A DNA stretch of 64,000 bases from Anaeramoeba flamelloides. Taxonomy: Eukaryota > Metamonada > Anaeramoebidae. Of this stretch, positions 34,038 to 45,947 are shown one piece after another (the first letter of the stretch is position 1; each line of letters starts with the position of its first letter). The notes under the pieces are model-generated. The model made no database searches. It saw nothing but the letters and a program-made list of their open reading frames with translations, and was not told where the DNA came from. The position numbers and the translations under genes were made by a program. Location: assembly GCA_027625915.1 (NCBI GenBank), contig JANTQA010000051.1, positions 1,302,501 to 1,366,500 of the forward strand, given 5' to 3'.

Positions 34038-36150
34038 TTATAAAATATTGAAAATAAGAAACAAAATGAAAAAAAATAAATAATTATGTCAATTGGATTG
34101 AGAAAAGATAAGAAAGTAAAAGGAATCAGAAAATGGTTTTAAAACTCTTGGTGGTTTTTAAAAATTCGCCATTCTTATTGATCTTTGTTGAAAAAAACTA
34201 TTTCAATTTTTGTGGTCTTATTCCATTATTTTAACAAATGTTCTTGCTATGTGTTTTCACAAAAAAACTCAATGCAATATATGTTTTCAATCAAAATCAG
34301 ATTTTACTTCTTGTTTTTTAATTATAAATACCTTTTATTTGTAATCAATTTAAACCACTTTGCTAGAGTATTTATTCTTCATAATTGCATAAAAATTTAC
34401 AGGATTATTTTATATGCTTTCAAAAAACAAATTTACATTACTATAATGACCCCATTGTGAAATTATACAAACTTCTTAGTTCATAATCTAAAAGTGTCTT
34501 GTGTGTTCAGAATCAAAGATCTCAATGTAAAACTTTTTTTTGGTTTAACAAAAAAATTCCTTTTGTTACAGATCCTGAGTTCAGACAACATATACCAACA
34601 CACACCACAAAAGAGTGACCAAACAAACAAATAAAAATCACACACTATAATATTCTATTGTTAATGGAACCCCTGTAAAAAAGTTTGATCCATAATTCAC
34701 ATAAAAAGTTTCATACTTTTTCATATAATCGCTCTCATTTAAGGGACTATTAACCCGTTTTTATTTTTAACCCCAAAATTAATAGAATAATTATTTACGC
34801 AAGGGTACAACTAAACTTGAAATGAAACTTCATTTCTCATCATTAGAGAGATCAAGTTATCTTTTTTGAAAGATTCCATTTTCTCCTTATTAAATATCAA
34901 TCAAACGATCTGGTTCAGGATCTCTTTTGTTTATATTTTTTGGATTCCAATTAGAAAAACTAAAATTTTTGCAGAAATTTTTATTATGAAGAAATCTCAC
35001 TTTTAATAATCTTTGAGATTCAGTATTCGCAAATAACTTTGAACTTTTAATTTAATTTTAAAAATACTATAAAAATAAATCAAATATTGAATCCTGGAAG
35101 ATGAAGATCGAAAAAAATTGATCATTTATTTTATTTCCCAATATTTATTAAATTTCTTGAAATTTAAAAGACTAGGCAATCTTAGTTTTCAAATATCCAT
35201 GAGTATAAACAAGGAACTAGGTGTTTTAAAATCAGTTATTTGATAATATCAATTATTATTTTTTTAAGAATTATTTATCCGAATTTGTTTGATTTGTTTG
35301 AAAATCTAAAAAATTGAGAAATAATTGTAAAGTCTTTGTATATATTTAATCATTGGTTTGTTTATAACCCACTGTAAAAATTAAGATTGGATTATTAATT
35401 ATTGATTATAAATAATCAAATTAAAAGGTATTTCTTTATGTTATAAGCTAAATTGTCGAGGTTTTAAAAAGTATTTTGGGAGAATTATTAATTTGATTGT
35501 TTGTTTTTTGTTCTCAGATTTTTCTTGGTTCAATAAAAATAAAAAATTGATTTGAACTTTTCTTGGAATCAAAAAATTATATTTTTTTAAAGTTTAAAAT
35601 AATTATTTTAATTTTTTTTAAAATTAAGTAGTTTTTTTAGACCGAGTAATTTTAAAACTTGGTGGTTTTATTTTAAAAGTTATTTTTGTACGCTTCCTGC
35701 TCAAACAATAAGGTTTCTTTCTTCTTTAAAGAAAATTGATATTTTTTTTATTTAAATGAGAAATATGTTGAGTTTTGAAACTTTTTAAAAGGATTAAGAA
35801 AAATGGATCAAACTTTTTAGAACAATAATTTATTTGAGAAAAAAACTTTAAAAATAAGTTTTGGTTTTGTAGTAATCAAATTTTTACACTATTTTTCAAT
35901 TCCAAGATGTAATTTTTTTTTTCAATTTGCTATTAATTTTTTTTGAAGATTTTTTTTGAGTTTACAACCACCTAAAGATCAAAACAAATATTAAACAATA
36001 AAAGATCATTGGATTTCGTTTCTTATATTTCGTTTATTCTAACAGAAATTCTTAAATGGTAGATTAAATTTGAATATTTTAAGTTCACAATAGATATTTT
36101 TTTTTGATGAAAATCATTCTTTTCAAAAAAATTACTGCAAATTTTAAGAA
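34038..36150. other. Intergenic region, nothing recognised
   Basis: Contains the eL21 promoter at its left end. I saw no coding frame with family features, no RNA gene and no clear repeat; the open frame at 34185-34460 looks like chance. Confidence 0.5.
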
Positions 36151-36360
36151 TTAATAGGCTATGATCCAAAATTACGTTATGAATCAATTAGCAAAATAAA
36201 ATTAATTGCAAAAACAATTGGACCCAAAAGAACAAGGGAAGAATGGGTTAAATATTTGTCTTTGTTCTATTCTTTCCAAATAATAGGGAAGGAAAGGAAT
36301 TTTTCTTCAAATTGAATTTTTACTTGGGAATACTACCTGGTAGAAAATCAGATAATTTTA
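36151..36360 (+). pseudogene. Relic of a PP2A scaffold (A/PR65) subunit HEAT repeat
   Basis: The frame from 36151 reads DPKLRYESISKIKLIAKTIG followed by PKRTREEWVKYLSLF. In PR65 the first HEAT repeats read LRLNSIKKLSTIALALG and ERTRSELLPFL, so the order and spacing of LR, SI, K, IA, G, RTR and E agree. Just after this the frame shifts, and IFLQIEFLLGN resembles the next PR65 segment (VLLALAEQLG). The rest of the roughly 590-residue gene is absent from the window, and no splice sites bound the scrap, so it looks like a dead fragment. The alternative is a single exon of a split gene, which seems unlikely given the shift. Confidence 0.45.
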
Positions 36361-36539
36361 TGAAACAAGAAAAAAAAGCACCTATTTGATTTTGAAATCA
36401 GGGATTATTTTCTTTGGGCACCTGTATTATTTTGATGACTAAACTTGATTTTTAGAATCCAAAAAAAAAAAATAAAAATAAAAAATCACCCAAAAATTTA
36501 AAAGTACCTGAGGTAATCTATTATTTGGTGTTAATAGGT

Positions 36540-36965
36540 TAGTCCGATTATATATTTCTCTATAATCAAAATAAGTTGTAATTTGCTGTAAACGATATTC
36601 ATGTATCATGCTTAAATAACTCTAAAAAAACTAGTATAAATCCTATTGTATAATAAATTATTACATTTTTTACTAAAGATCAAAATTAAAAATTTTATTT
36701 AGGAATATTTTTTTTTATAATTCTTTTTCCAAATCTAAAAATAGAAACCCAAAATAATAATATTCCAGTCTTTAATAATTCATATTCAGAACTTCCAAAA
36801 TTAACTATTTTTACAATTTAGTAATTTCAAATTTGAAATCAATAATCATCAACATAAAAACCCAAAGATTGATTAGTTTGGTTTGATTTTGATAAAGTTA
36901 ATTGTAACATCAAAATATCTGTAATGTTTCAAGAATAATTTTTCAAAGAAATATCATAATTTGTG
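36540..36965 (+). repeat. Dispersed repeat R1, forward copy without insertions
   Basis: Uninterrupted reference copy for the LINE target (compare 55156-55170) and for the MITE target (compare 42429-42630). Shared blocks: AAAAATAGAAACCC, AATAATCATCAACATAAAAA, AATTGTAACATCAA. Confidence 0.6.
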
Positions 36966-37614
36966 GTCTCCATTTATTTTGACAAACTTTTTTATTCTGA
37001 GTCTTGTAATAATTATAGGGTGATCATAAAAATTCACAATAAAAGAAAGATTTCTGAATTGAAAAAAAATCGTTGAAATTTGATCCCATTTAAATTTACA
37101 ATATCAGCAGAAATGTAAAACCAAACCCTTTCTCAATAAAACTTTTTACTTTTTATACAGCTTGTTTATTTTATATTTGTATGACACCAATAAACACTCA
37201 CGCGTTTGGGATTAATAACACACAAATTCTAATGATTCGATTTTTTTTCGCCAATAGGTAACCATAAAAAACCAAAAGATTAACAATAAAAAAAGAAAAT
37301 ATTAACTGTTAATAATTTATGTGTCATCAAATTACAAGGTTTTCGTCAAACAAAATCTCCGAATATTGCTTTTGAAGCAAATTTCATGACCAAAAATTAA
37401 ATACTTTAAAATCACCTAACTTTGAGAAAGCTAGAGTCTTTTCAAACTTTCCAACACTTTCCAGTGATTTAAAAACCTTGTATAAAATTTTCAACTCTTT
37501 TAAAAGGCTATATGTGTTATAAAAGTAAAAATATTATTTACAAGTATTGAGTTTTTCCGTTGTTTTCGTTGATCATTTTTTTCCAAAAATAACTCTTTAA
37601 AAAGTAAAAAAATA

Positions 37615-38835
37615 ATGACATCAAACGACAACGAATATGCTCAAAAAATTCAACAAGAACTTGATGACGAAGAATATGCTAGAAAACTCCAACGAGAATT
37701 AAATGGTAGCGAAGACTCTGAAAGCTCTGAAAGCGATTCTGATTCAAATTCTGAGAACGAAAACCAAACACAAAGGCAGACCAACAGCTTTCAACAATCA
37801 TTTACCTTTCCCACCACGGGCGGCTCATTTCAATACATGACAACGACAACGAATGGGAATACAACCACCACCACAAGAACTTATCGGAATGGGCAATCCA
37901 CTACAACAACAACAACAACAACACGATCAAATAACCAACCGAATTTGAATTTTAATAGCCAACAGCAATCAATGACAATCAATAACGAACAAGTTGATCT
38001 TGTTGATTTTAATGTTTTGGAAAATAATATGAATAACCAACTTAACAATAATAATCGACAAACCCAAACCCAAAATCGAAATCAGAACCAGAGTCAAAAC
38101 ACAAGTATTAATACAAACAGAAATCAAAATACGATTTTTAATACAAACAGAAACCAAAACCAAGGGCAATTTTTTGGACAAAACCAAATCCAAAGATTTC
38201 CGTTTCATGAGTTTCAAAACTTTACACGAAATAGAAACTTTGATTTAAATAGACCACTTAATGAGGTTTTTGGGGAATTTAATAATTTTTCCAATATGCA
38301 AACAAACCAGAATGGGTTTACAAGCTTTATGACGAACAATTTTGGACAACAAAACATTGATCCTGACAATATGTCTTATAACGATTTCTTGACCCTTTCA
38401 GAGGAAATTGGTAATGTCTCGCGTGGTGTGGAACAACAAAAACTTACCCAACTCCCTACCCAAACCTACAAAAAGGGCTTGTTACCAAAAGACCAACAAA
38501 CCTGTATTATTTGCTATATGGAATATGAAGAAGGAGACACAATTAAGTCCCTTCCCTGTTTACATAAATTCCATGATGTGTAAGTTTTTTTAATTTTTTT
38601 GTTTTTTTGATTATGATTTTGATTTTTTATTCCACAAACCTTAATTATTCTCTTATCAATTAATATCAACAATATAATAAATACCTTTCACCCCCCCACA
38701 CACACACACACATATAATACATATTGCTTTTAAATTATTTTTTATTTTTTTTGGGAAAACGTAAATAGTTGTATTGATAAATGGCTTGAAGAACACAATA
38801 CTTGCCCAGTTTGCAAAAACCAAGTTGACAAATAA
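37615..38835 (+). CDS. RING-H2 E3 ubiquitin ligase (2 exons)
   Basis: Exon 1 is 37615-38579 with donor GTAAGT; exon 2 is 38769-38835 after AAATAG. The intron is 189 nt, phase 2, and splits the RING between the second His and the next Cys. The product is 343 residues. The C-terminal RING-H2 has all eight ligands: CIICYMEYEEGDTIKSLPC, HKFH across the splice, then CIDKWLEEHNTCPVC. Such domains bind E2 enzymes and pass ubiquitin to substrates. The N-terminus carries two similar amphipathic helices (EYAQKIQQELDD and EYARKLQRELN) that resemble ubiquitin-interacting MIU-type helices, then an acidic Ser/Glu patch and a long Asn/Gln/Thr-rich region. No transmembrane segment, so probably soluble. Confidence 0.93.
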
Positions 38836-39109
38836 GACTGGCCTGATTTAATACATTTGAAATCTAAATTTGATCAAGTAAAGAATTATTAACGAATATG
38901 CACTGATTGATCCTAATTATTTTTTTATTTTATCCTTCTACAATCCTGAACAAAATTTTTTTTAATCATCTTTTTAAATTTTCTATTTGAGATTTTAATT
39001 TTTTTTTTGTTTCTTGCCATTTTAAAACCGTCAGGAATAAAAGTTTTCAAATGGCTTGCTCAAACCGTTTGACTTCTTCTTTTATACAATCTGAGTAGCA
39101 CTTCATCTT
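38836..39109. other. 3' flank of the RING gene
   Basis: AT-rich, nothing recognised; the T-runs could serve 3'-end formation. Confidence 0.4.
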
Positions 39110-39450
39110 CATGAAAGTATTTTTTAAAAAAATTCAGCATTTGCTAATTTTTCATTTTTTTGATAACTTCACTTCCAATAAATACCTCTATTGATAATTA
39201 AGAGATCTTTGATCAAAATTTTTTTGTGAAAGATATTTAACAATTTATGTTGAAAAATCCAATTTTACAGTTCCTTTAAGTTATTTTTAAAAATTTAATA
39301 CTAAAAAATTTCAATTTTTTTTTTTTTTTTTAGTTAAGAATTCATAATTATGATCTTTGAAAAGTTTTTAAAAATTTAAAATATCTTTCAAACGAAGAAT
39401 CAATTATTTGGACTAATAAAAGAATTTTTTCTTAATTTTAATTGAAAAGT
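39110..39450 (-). repeat. Reverse copy of the 31140-32880 repeat, lacking the TTAA element
   Basis: In reverse complement it aligns to 31140-31325 and then directly to 32707-32880, with one TTAA at the junction (39276-39279). It therefore represents the pre-insertion state. Confidence 0.65.
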
Positions 39451-39485
39451 ATATATATATATATATATATTGTAATTTTTTCGTT

Positions 39486-39957
39486 ATGTTTTCCAGAATT
39501 TAAAAGAATAAAGTAAAATCTATTTGATTTTACTTTATTCTTTTTAATTCTGGAAAATCGTTGTTAGCTTTTCTTGAGTTTTCTGTTTATTAGAAAAATC
39601 GATAGATTTTACTAATAAAACAGAAAACCCCAAGAAAAGCTAGGCACTTTACTTACACTTCTGTGAGGTTTATTTCTTAAGGTAAAAAAACCACCCTTGG
39701 CTTTTCCAGAATTTAAAAGAATTGAGTAAAATCTATGATCTTTCTTCATTCTTTTGAATTCTAGAAAAGCACCGTTAGCTTTTCATGAGTTTTCTGTTTA
39801 TTTGGAAAATTGATAGATTTTTCTAATAAAACTTAAAACCTCAAGAAAACCTAGGCACTTGGCGGACACTTTAGTTAAGTTTTCTTGAGTTTTCTATTTA
39901 TTTCGAAAATCTATAGATTTTTACAGATAAACAGAAAACCTCGATAAAATCACAGTT
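39486..39957. repeat. Hairpin array, locus 2 (P-Q-P-Q-Q)
   Basis: Five successive palindromes: P at 39486-39553, Q at 39555-39650, P at 39698-39777, Q at 39774-39856, Q at 39880-39957. P has arms TTTTCCAGAATTTAAAAGAAT and complement. Q has arms TTTTCTTGAGTTTTCTGTTT and complement. Spacers share GGCACTT and GGACACTTT. Confidence 0.7.
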
Positions 39958-40164
39958 TGTTTTTTTTTTTTTTTTAATTTAAGAAATTAAAAGAAAATTT
40001 TTGAAATTTTTGGATAATTTCTGAAATTAAAAGGAAATAACCGTTAGGTTTTCACTAATTTAAACGAATTGGGCTAAATGTTTAATTTTTTCTCTTCTTT
40101 TTAAGTATGATTAACATAGGTCCTCCATGACATCCGACGGTACTCTATAACTCTTGACGGACAC

Positions 40165-40240
40165 TTTCGTTAGGTTTTCCAAAATTTGAAAGAATATGGT
40201 TAAATCTTAGATTTTATTATATTCTTGAAAATACGTACAA
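40165..40240. repeat. Isolated type-P hairpin unit
   Basis: GACACTTTCGTTAGGTTTTCC followed by a degenerate P palindrome, as in the arrays at 30878 and 39486. Confidence 0.5.
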
Positions 40241-41939
40241 AAAACATTCACTCAATATTCATCCGAAGAAATTTTTTTTTTCTATTTCAGTTTTAATGAG
40301 TGAATAGAGTATTTTCAAAAGTATTCGTTATTCACTATCAAAGTAAATGGACCCACCACAATTTTTTTGTAAAATCTTTAATAATGAACCAATTTTTATA
40401 AAATTTTATATTTGATTTTATTATCCAAAATACTACTAGAATTATAAGAATAAAAATACCAGAACTATCATTTCTTCAAACTATTATTAAAGGAGTTTAT
40501 TTTAAAATAATAGAATGCTCACCAATCTCATATAAGAAATCCAATAATTCTTATTCTTCGATATCTGGAATAATTTTTTTTTATAAACTAAGCCAATTTC
40601 ATCTTAGTAACAATAATTTTGAGTATTTTTTTTAACTCGAATTTGATTTTTTAAATTGAGTTGCCAAATTAAAACCTTTTTCAAAATCAAAAGTACTTTT
40701 TGACTAATAAAAAAAAATAAATGTAACTAAATTTTCTAAGAGATACAATAAAAATAATACCCAGACTCATAATAAACAAAAAACATCACATCACACCTCT
40801 TTAAATATTGCTTAAGTTTTGGAATATTTACTAGATGAGAGGGGTTATTACCAAATAAAAGAAACAGTTAAAATTGAAAATGAGAGAATAACTTTTTTTA
40901 GTATTAAAAAAGGGTACTTACTTGAATGATCAATTTATTAAAGATTTGAAGCTCGCACACAAAATTAGTTTCTTATGAAAATAACAAATTATTTCCAACC
41001 GGTAGAAAATTGAATCCAAAATTTTATCAAGCTCAATTCAATTTCTCAAAGTTAAATTAAACCAAAACCCTTCCATCCAGTTAAAATTATTTACTCCAAA
41101 AAAAAAAACTTTTTTATCTACTAAAAGGTTTTAAAAACAGTGATACCACTTAAAACAATAAAACCTATAAAGACGTTATCGCACGTATTTAAAGTTATGT
41201 AATGTTGTATATATTGTTTAAAAACTTATTATTATGATGATGAAAACCAGTATTTTTATCTAACGAAAAAAAAATAAATGGTATTTTTTCATAAATGTGT
41301 TAAAAAAACTTTTGTTACTCGTTTTTTTTTTAAGGGGTATCAAAAATAAAACCACCTGGGGGACTTATTGGTAAAATAAACCTTGAATTATACTGTTTAT
41401 TTTTTGAGAGTCACAAAAGCTATTAACTTTCGATCTTTTAGGAATTTAAATATTTACAGATCAAATTCCTAATTCTATGATATTATTATTTTTCACAACT
41501 CAACCATTTTTATTCTCAAGTAAGTTATATCCGGTTTACAATAAAAATCTCTGAAAAAATCAACTATTATCAAAAAGGTGAAGGGATTTTAAATCCCAAT
41601 TTAATTTAAGAATCTGATCATGTATAATATCTAAATATTAAAAAAAATTGAATTTCTAAAAAATTGAAAAATTTATAGTTCTTACAGAATATTAACTGAT
41701 AAAAGGCAGAACTTACCAATGATTTATTTAATCCCTAATCATGTTTTATTGCCGATAATCATTAAAATAGCTGTACGAATACAGTCATTATCACCTCTAA
41801 GTTATCAAATCAAAAAAAATAATATTTAAGATATATAGACTTTTCAAATTAAGGCATATTAATTTTCATTTGTTTATTTTGTAGTTTAATTTCCAAGTTT
41901 GTAAATTTTTAATGTTCAGGGGGTTAGTTACAGTCACAA
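40241..41939. other. Intergenic region, nothing recognised
   Basis: AT-rich sequence without convincing frames. Weak similarity to other dispersed repeats in the window is likely but I could not delimit a unit. Confidence 0.4.
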
Positions 41940-42850
41940 AGAGGTCCAAAATTAAATCTCATTGCTATTGAATACAAATCGTATTAATGTACCATTGTTC
42001 GAATACTTCTCAAAATTTGAATAGTCAAGTAGTAATACAAGTTGATTGTATTTATTAAAAAATATCTGTTTTAATAAAAAAATCGGCAATTTTGGAGAAA
42101 AAATTACATTTAATGACAAATTTAAAAGTTGTAAAATCCATATTCAGACTTCAAAATTGAAAATCATCTTTCCTAAATTTGTGGCTCAAAATGTAGATTT
42201 ATTACTAAAAAATTCTTTTTTTAAAAAAAAATTAAACCAATAACTCTTAAAATATTTTGAAAGGATTATATTCAAAATTTTGAAATATATTGATGTTACA
42301 ATTAGTATTATAAAACATGAAACGAAAAAATCAACATTTAGGCTTTTTACGTTGATGATTATTGAGTTAATCTTTGAAATTTAAAAAATAAAAAAAAACG
42401 TTAAAAGTTTTACATTTCAATTATTTAATACAGTAAGTTTCACTTTTAAGACACAAACTTTCAACGAAATTTAAGGCACAATAAAAATCTCAAATTAAGG
42501 CACAAAATTTGGACTTTCATTTTTTACAATTTATTTTTATAAGAATTTGAATTTTGTGCCTTAATTTGAGATTTTTATTGTGCCTTAAATTTCGTTGAAA
42601 GTTTGTGTCTTAAAAGTGAAACTGACTGTACTTGAATACTCTTATTTTGGGTTTCTATTTTAATATTTGGAAACTTTATTTAAAAAATAGATTTCTAAAA
42701 AACAATTTTTAATAGTATAATTAGTAAAAAAAAATTAATTATTTATTGATTGAATAATATTTATAGACCTTTCATGGGAATTTCAACTATGTGATACTAA
42801 TACAAATTCTCCAAAATTAGAAAATACTTTAAAAAAAATCAAAAATATGA
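41940..42850 (-). repeat. Dispersed repeat R1, reverse copy carrying a MITE
   Basis: In reverse complement it matches 36540-36965 and 61287-61560 on both sides of the MITE at 42431-42628. It includes the hairpin near AAATTACATTTAATG and AAAATGTAGATTT that is also seen at 14930-15020. Confidence 0.6.
42431..42628. mobile_element. Palindromic TA-flanked MITE, best-preserved copy
   Basis: 198 bp, nearly a complete palindrome. The left arm runs CAGTAAGTTTCACTTTTAAG, then ACACAAACTTTCAACGAAAT; the right arm is its inverted complement ending ACTGACTG. TA on both sides is the expected duplication for Tc1/mariner transposition. Inserted in R1. Confidence 0.85.
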
Positions 42851-44339
42851 TCATGTTAAATCCTTTCTTATAATTCTTTATGGGTCTTCAATTTTGCCAA
42901 GGTTTTATTGTATTAAGGTGGTATTGAATGAAGTAAAATAATAAAATAATTTTGGGGAATCCTTCTCTAATAATAATCTGAAATTATACAAATTCTATCT
43001 ATTCGTTTTCTAAAGGCTCATACAATATTTTATCTAAATGTTAAAATAATTGCTTTTTTTATTTTATTTTTGTGTATATTTTTTTTTTAACTAAATAATC
43101 AACTTCTCTTAAAGGAGTAATGAAAAGTGGGGTTTTTTATGGGTAAAATGGTTATTTTAAAAATTTATTTGCTCCATCAATACGAATTGTTGAATTGGGT
43201 GAAGATATAATTCTATTCAATCTAATTAGGTGTATTTCTAAAAATATGTTTAGAGTCATAGTATTAAAAATGCTAAAAATCATACCATGATGTAAAAATA
43301 ATTTATTATAATCTTTGGATGAAAGAATTTATTTATCTTGAACAAACAAAATATTGTGTTTTTAATATTTATACCTAGTTGATTTCGAACTTGCACGAAT
43401 TAGATATTTTAGTTTTTTGGAAAGATGGTTTGTTGAAATGATTCCTTTTAGTTAAATATCTTTCCATCTAAACTCTTTATCTGTCATAGGGGTTTAATTT
43501 CATTTAATATAAAGAATATATTCTCTGTGTTTCATTTGTTATTCTTCTCAAATTAAATTTTCTATTTTTGAATCTGATCTTTTTTTCTCATTTTGTAAAT
43601 TTTTTTGTTGATTTTTTTTAATTTCTTTTCTTTTTGATTTTTTATTTCAAACGAAAATTAAAAAAAATTGTTTGGAACCCAAATTAACATTCAGAAAATT
43701 GTTTTTTTGTAATTTATTTAAAAATTCCATACATTTTCTATTAAAAAATCTTAATGTTAATCATTATAATTTTCAATTGAAATTTAGAAATTTTTAACAA
43801 GAAATTACAATAAATCGGTCCCAAAAATTTTTTAACATTTTTTTTTTTTCAAGTTTATTAAAGTATTTCTTTTTTGATTATTTGTTCTAATTCATAGTTT
43901 ATTATTTCTCTTATTTATAAATAATCCTATATTGGTACATTCTAAAAAATAAACTGAATTTTTCTTTTTTGGCTTGGGAGGTTTTATGGGAAGGGTGTTT
44001 ATATATTAAAAAATTCTGGTCTTTTATAACAATGTTCAATTATAAAAATGTGGGTTTTTTTGGTGCGGATATTATGGTTTATATAGAATTAATATTGTAC
44101 TGGTGTCTTATTATTTCAAAGAATATATATGAATTTTTTTTTTCTTTTTTTTAAATCTCAAAATCTTGTGAAATTAAGTTTGTAACTTTATTTGGATTAA
44201 ATTAATAAAAATCGAATGGCTTAAATTATATATTAAATTAAATTTTTATTGAATTTTGATCCAAAATATTTTCATCGGATTGTATATTTTTTATTTACAA
44301 TCTCTGAAATTTGAAAAAAAAAATATCTAGTTTTTATTA
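42851..44339. other. Intergenic region with one minor repeat
   Basis: 43475-43580 matches 24405-24510. Otherwise nothing recognised; the open frame at 43969-44154 has no supporting features. Confidence 0.4.
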
Positions 44340-44340
44340 T

Positions 44341-44850
44341 GGGGGGGGGGTTGTTAGATTGGCTCTTAGCTAATCTATCTGGGGTTTCGTATGGGTTTTG
44401 ATGGTGGTTCAAAATGGCAAATTTTGGGCTATTTTTTTTATTCAAAGCCCGAATTGGTGTATACGATTAATAAATTGGTTAGTATTTAAAAAATAATTTT
44501 GATTTTTGAGTTGGCAATTAGAAATATTTTTGTTCCTTTTAAGTAATTAACAAAAAAAGTAATAATTTTTTTTAAGGGCTTCAATCAAAGCCAAAGTTAA
44601 TTAAAATGTTCAATCAACAACTTACAAACCACATTTTTTTATAACTTAAGTTCCTGCCAATTAATCCTACACTCTTCAATTCAGATTTTGGAAGATAAAA
44701 AAAATAAATTGTCAAAAATTGCCATTTTGAACAACATTTAAAACTCATACCAAATCCAAGATCGATCAGCTAAGGACCAAATTAACAAACCTCGAAGTAA
44801 GATACAAGATAATCTTTTTTCGGTTTTCGGGATTTTCAACCTTATTCTGA
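44341..44850. mobile_element. Foldback element, diverged copy 3
   Basis: 44640-44850 matches the right arms of 11283-11825 and 25570-26346 (CCAATTAATCCTACACT-like block, GATCGATCAGCTAAGG, and a terminal GGGATTTTCAACCTTA). The left arm is hard to delimit; a G10 run stands at 44341-44350. Confidence 0.4.
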
Positions 44851-45379
44851 AAAAAATTTCAATTCAAGTAATCGGAACTCTTATTTTTTGATTTCAAAAT
44901 TTTCCCAATTTATTCAAGAAATATTATTAAAAGTGAACGAAGAAAAACAATAGTGAATACCTATTTCAATCCATCCCTTGGAAAATTCTATTTGTCAAAC
45001 AAAAATAGAAAAAGTGGTAAAGAGAAAATTTTTTCCTAATCATCTTTAATCATGTTTTTCAGGTTTTTGAAAAAAGTTCACCAAAGTATTGTTCCATTTG
45101 GTGTTTGTGTTTTTTATAAAACGAAGAAAATACAAGACTCTTTTTTATAAAGGTTGAAAAATAATAAACAAGGTTTGATTTAAAAATACAAAAACAATTA
45201 TTTATTTTGACAACTTTGAAATTTTTAAAAACATAAAGAAGATCACAAATACAAGTGACCAAAAAGACATTTAAACAAAAAACCCACTGAAACATATGTA
45301 AACTTTTTAAACACACCAAATATATTTTAACTGCAAAGATCCAATCATTAAAAGTTTTTTGTTTTACCATTACTCTGAA

Positions 45380-45618
45380 AACCTTGAAACTTGGAAAATT
45401 CAAAATACAATTTCCAAAAAATCAATACACACAAGAATGAACTCATTGAAAAATAAAATGAAACAAGGAAGAAATGACCCATCAAAAAAATAATACTAGA
45501 AAATAAAACTCTCAGTTTTGTGTTTAATAATTTGTCTCATTTTTTTTTTCAATGAGTTCATTCTTGTGTGTATTGATTTTTTGGAAATTGTTTTTTGAAT
45601 TTTCCAAGGTTCAAGGTT
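45380..45618. mobile_element. Inverted repeat (~80-bp arms) upstream of the Rho gene
   Basis: AATTTCCAAAAAATCAATAC and ACACAAGAATGAACTCATTG on the left return inverted at 45536-45618 almost without mismatch; the loop is about 70 bp. MITE-like in form. It stands 330 bp before the Rho start codon, so it may lie in that promoter. Confidence 0.7.
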
Positions 45619-45947
45619 TGTGGGAATCGGGATTTCTTTTTTGTTTTAACTTTCTAGTGTCTTGAAAATACAAGTGTGTGTCAATTATTCACTTGTTTTT
45701 ATTCTTATTATTTTTTTTGAACTCATTCAACTCAAATAATTTTTTCTTTTTTGTTAAAAATTTGAAAATGAATTTTCTTTTTAACCAAAAGTCTTTGGTA
45801 ACAAAATGAAAAACTGATAAAAGTAAAAAAACAATACAAAATTCAAAAACGTGTTGTTTGTAATTCATCACCATTCAATTCAGAAAATTATTTTATCATT
45901 TTTTTCCCAAAACAAATCTTTCAAATTTTAAACACTTTTTTTTACAA

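Noticed and set aside
42046-42243. Open frame of 65 codons.
   Set aside because: It lies within repeat R1 and is not preserved in the other R1 copies.
45059-45403. Minus-strand open frame of 114 codons upstream of the Rho gene.
   Set aside because: Runs into the inverted repeat at 45380 and has a composition typical of random AT-rich DNA (Phe/Lys/Cys-rich).
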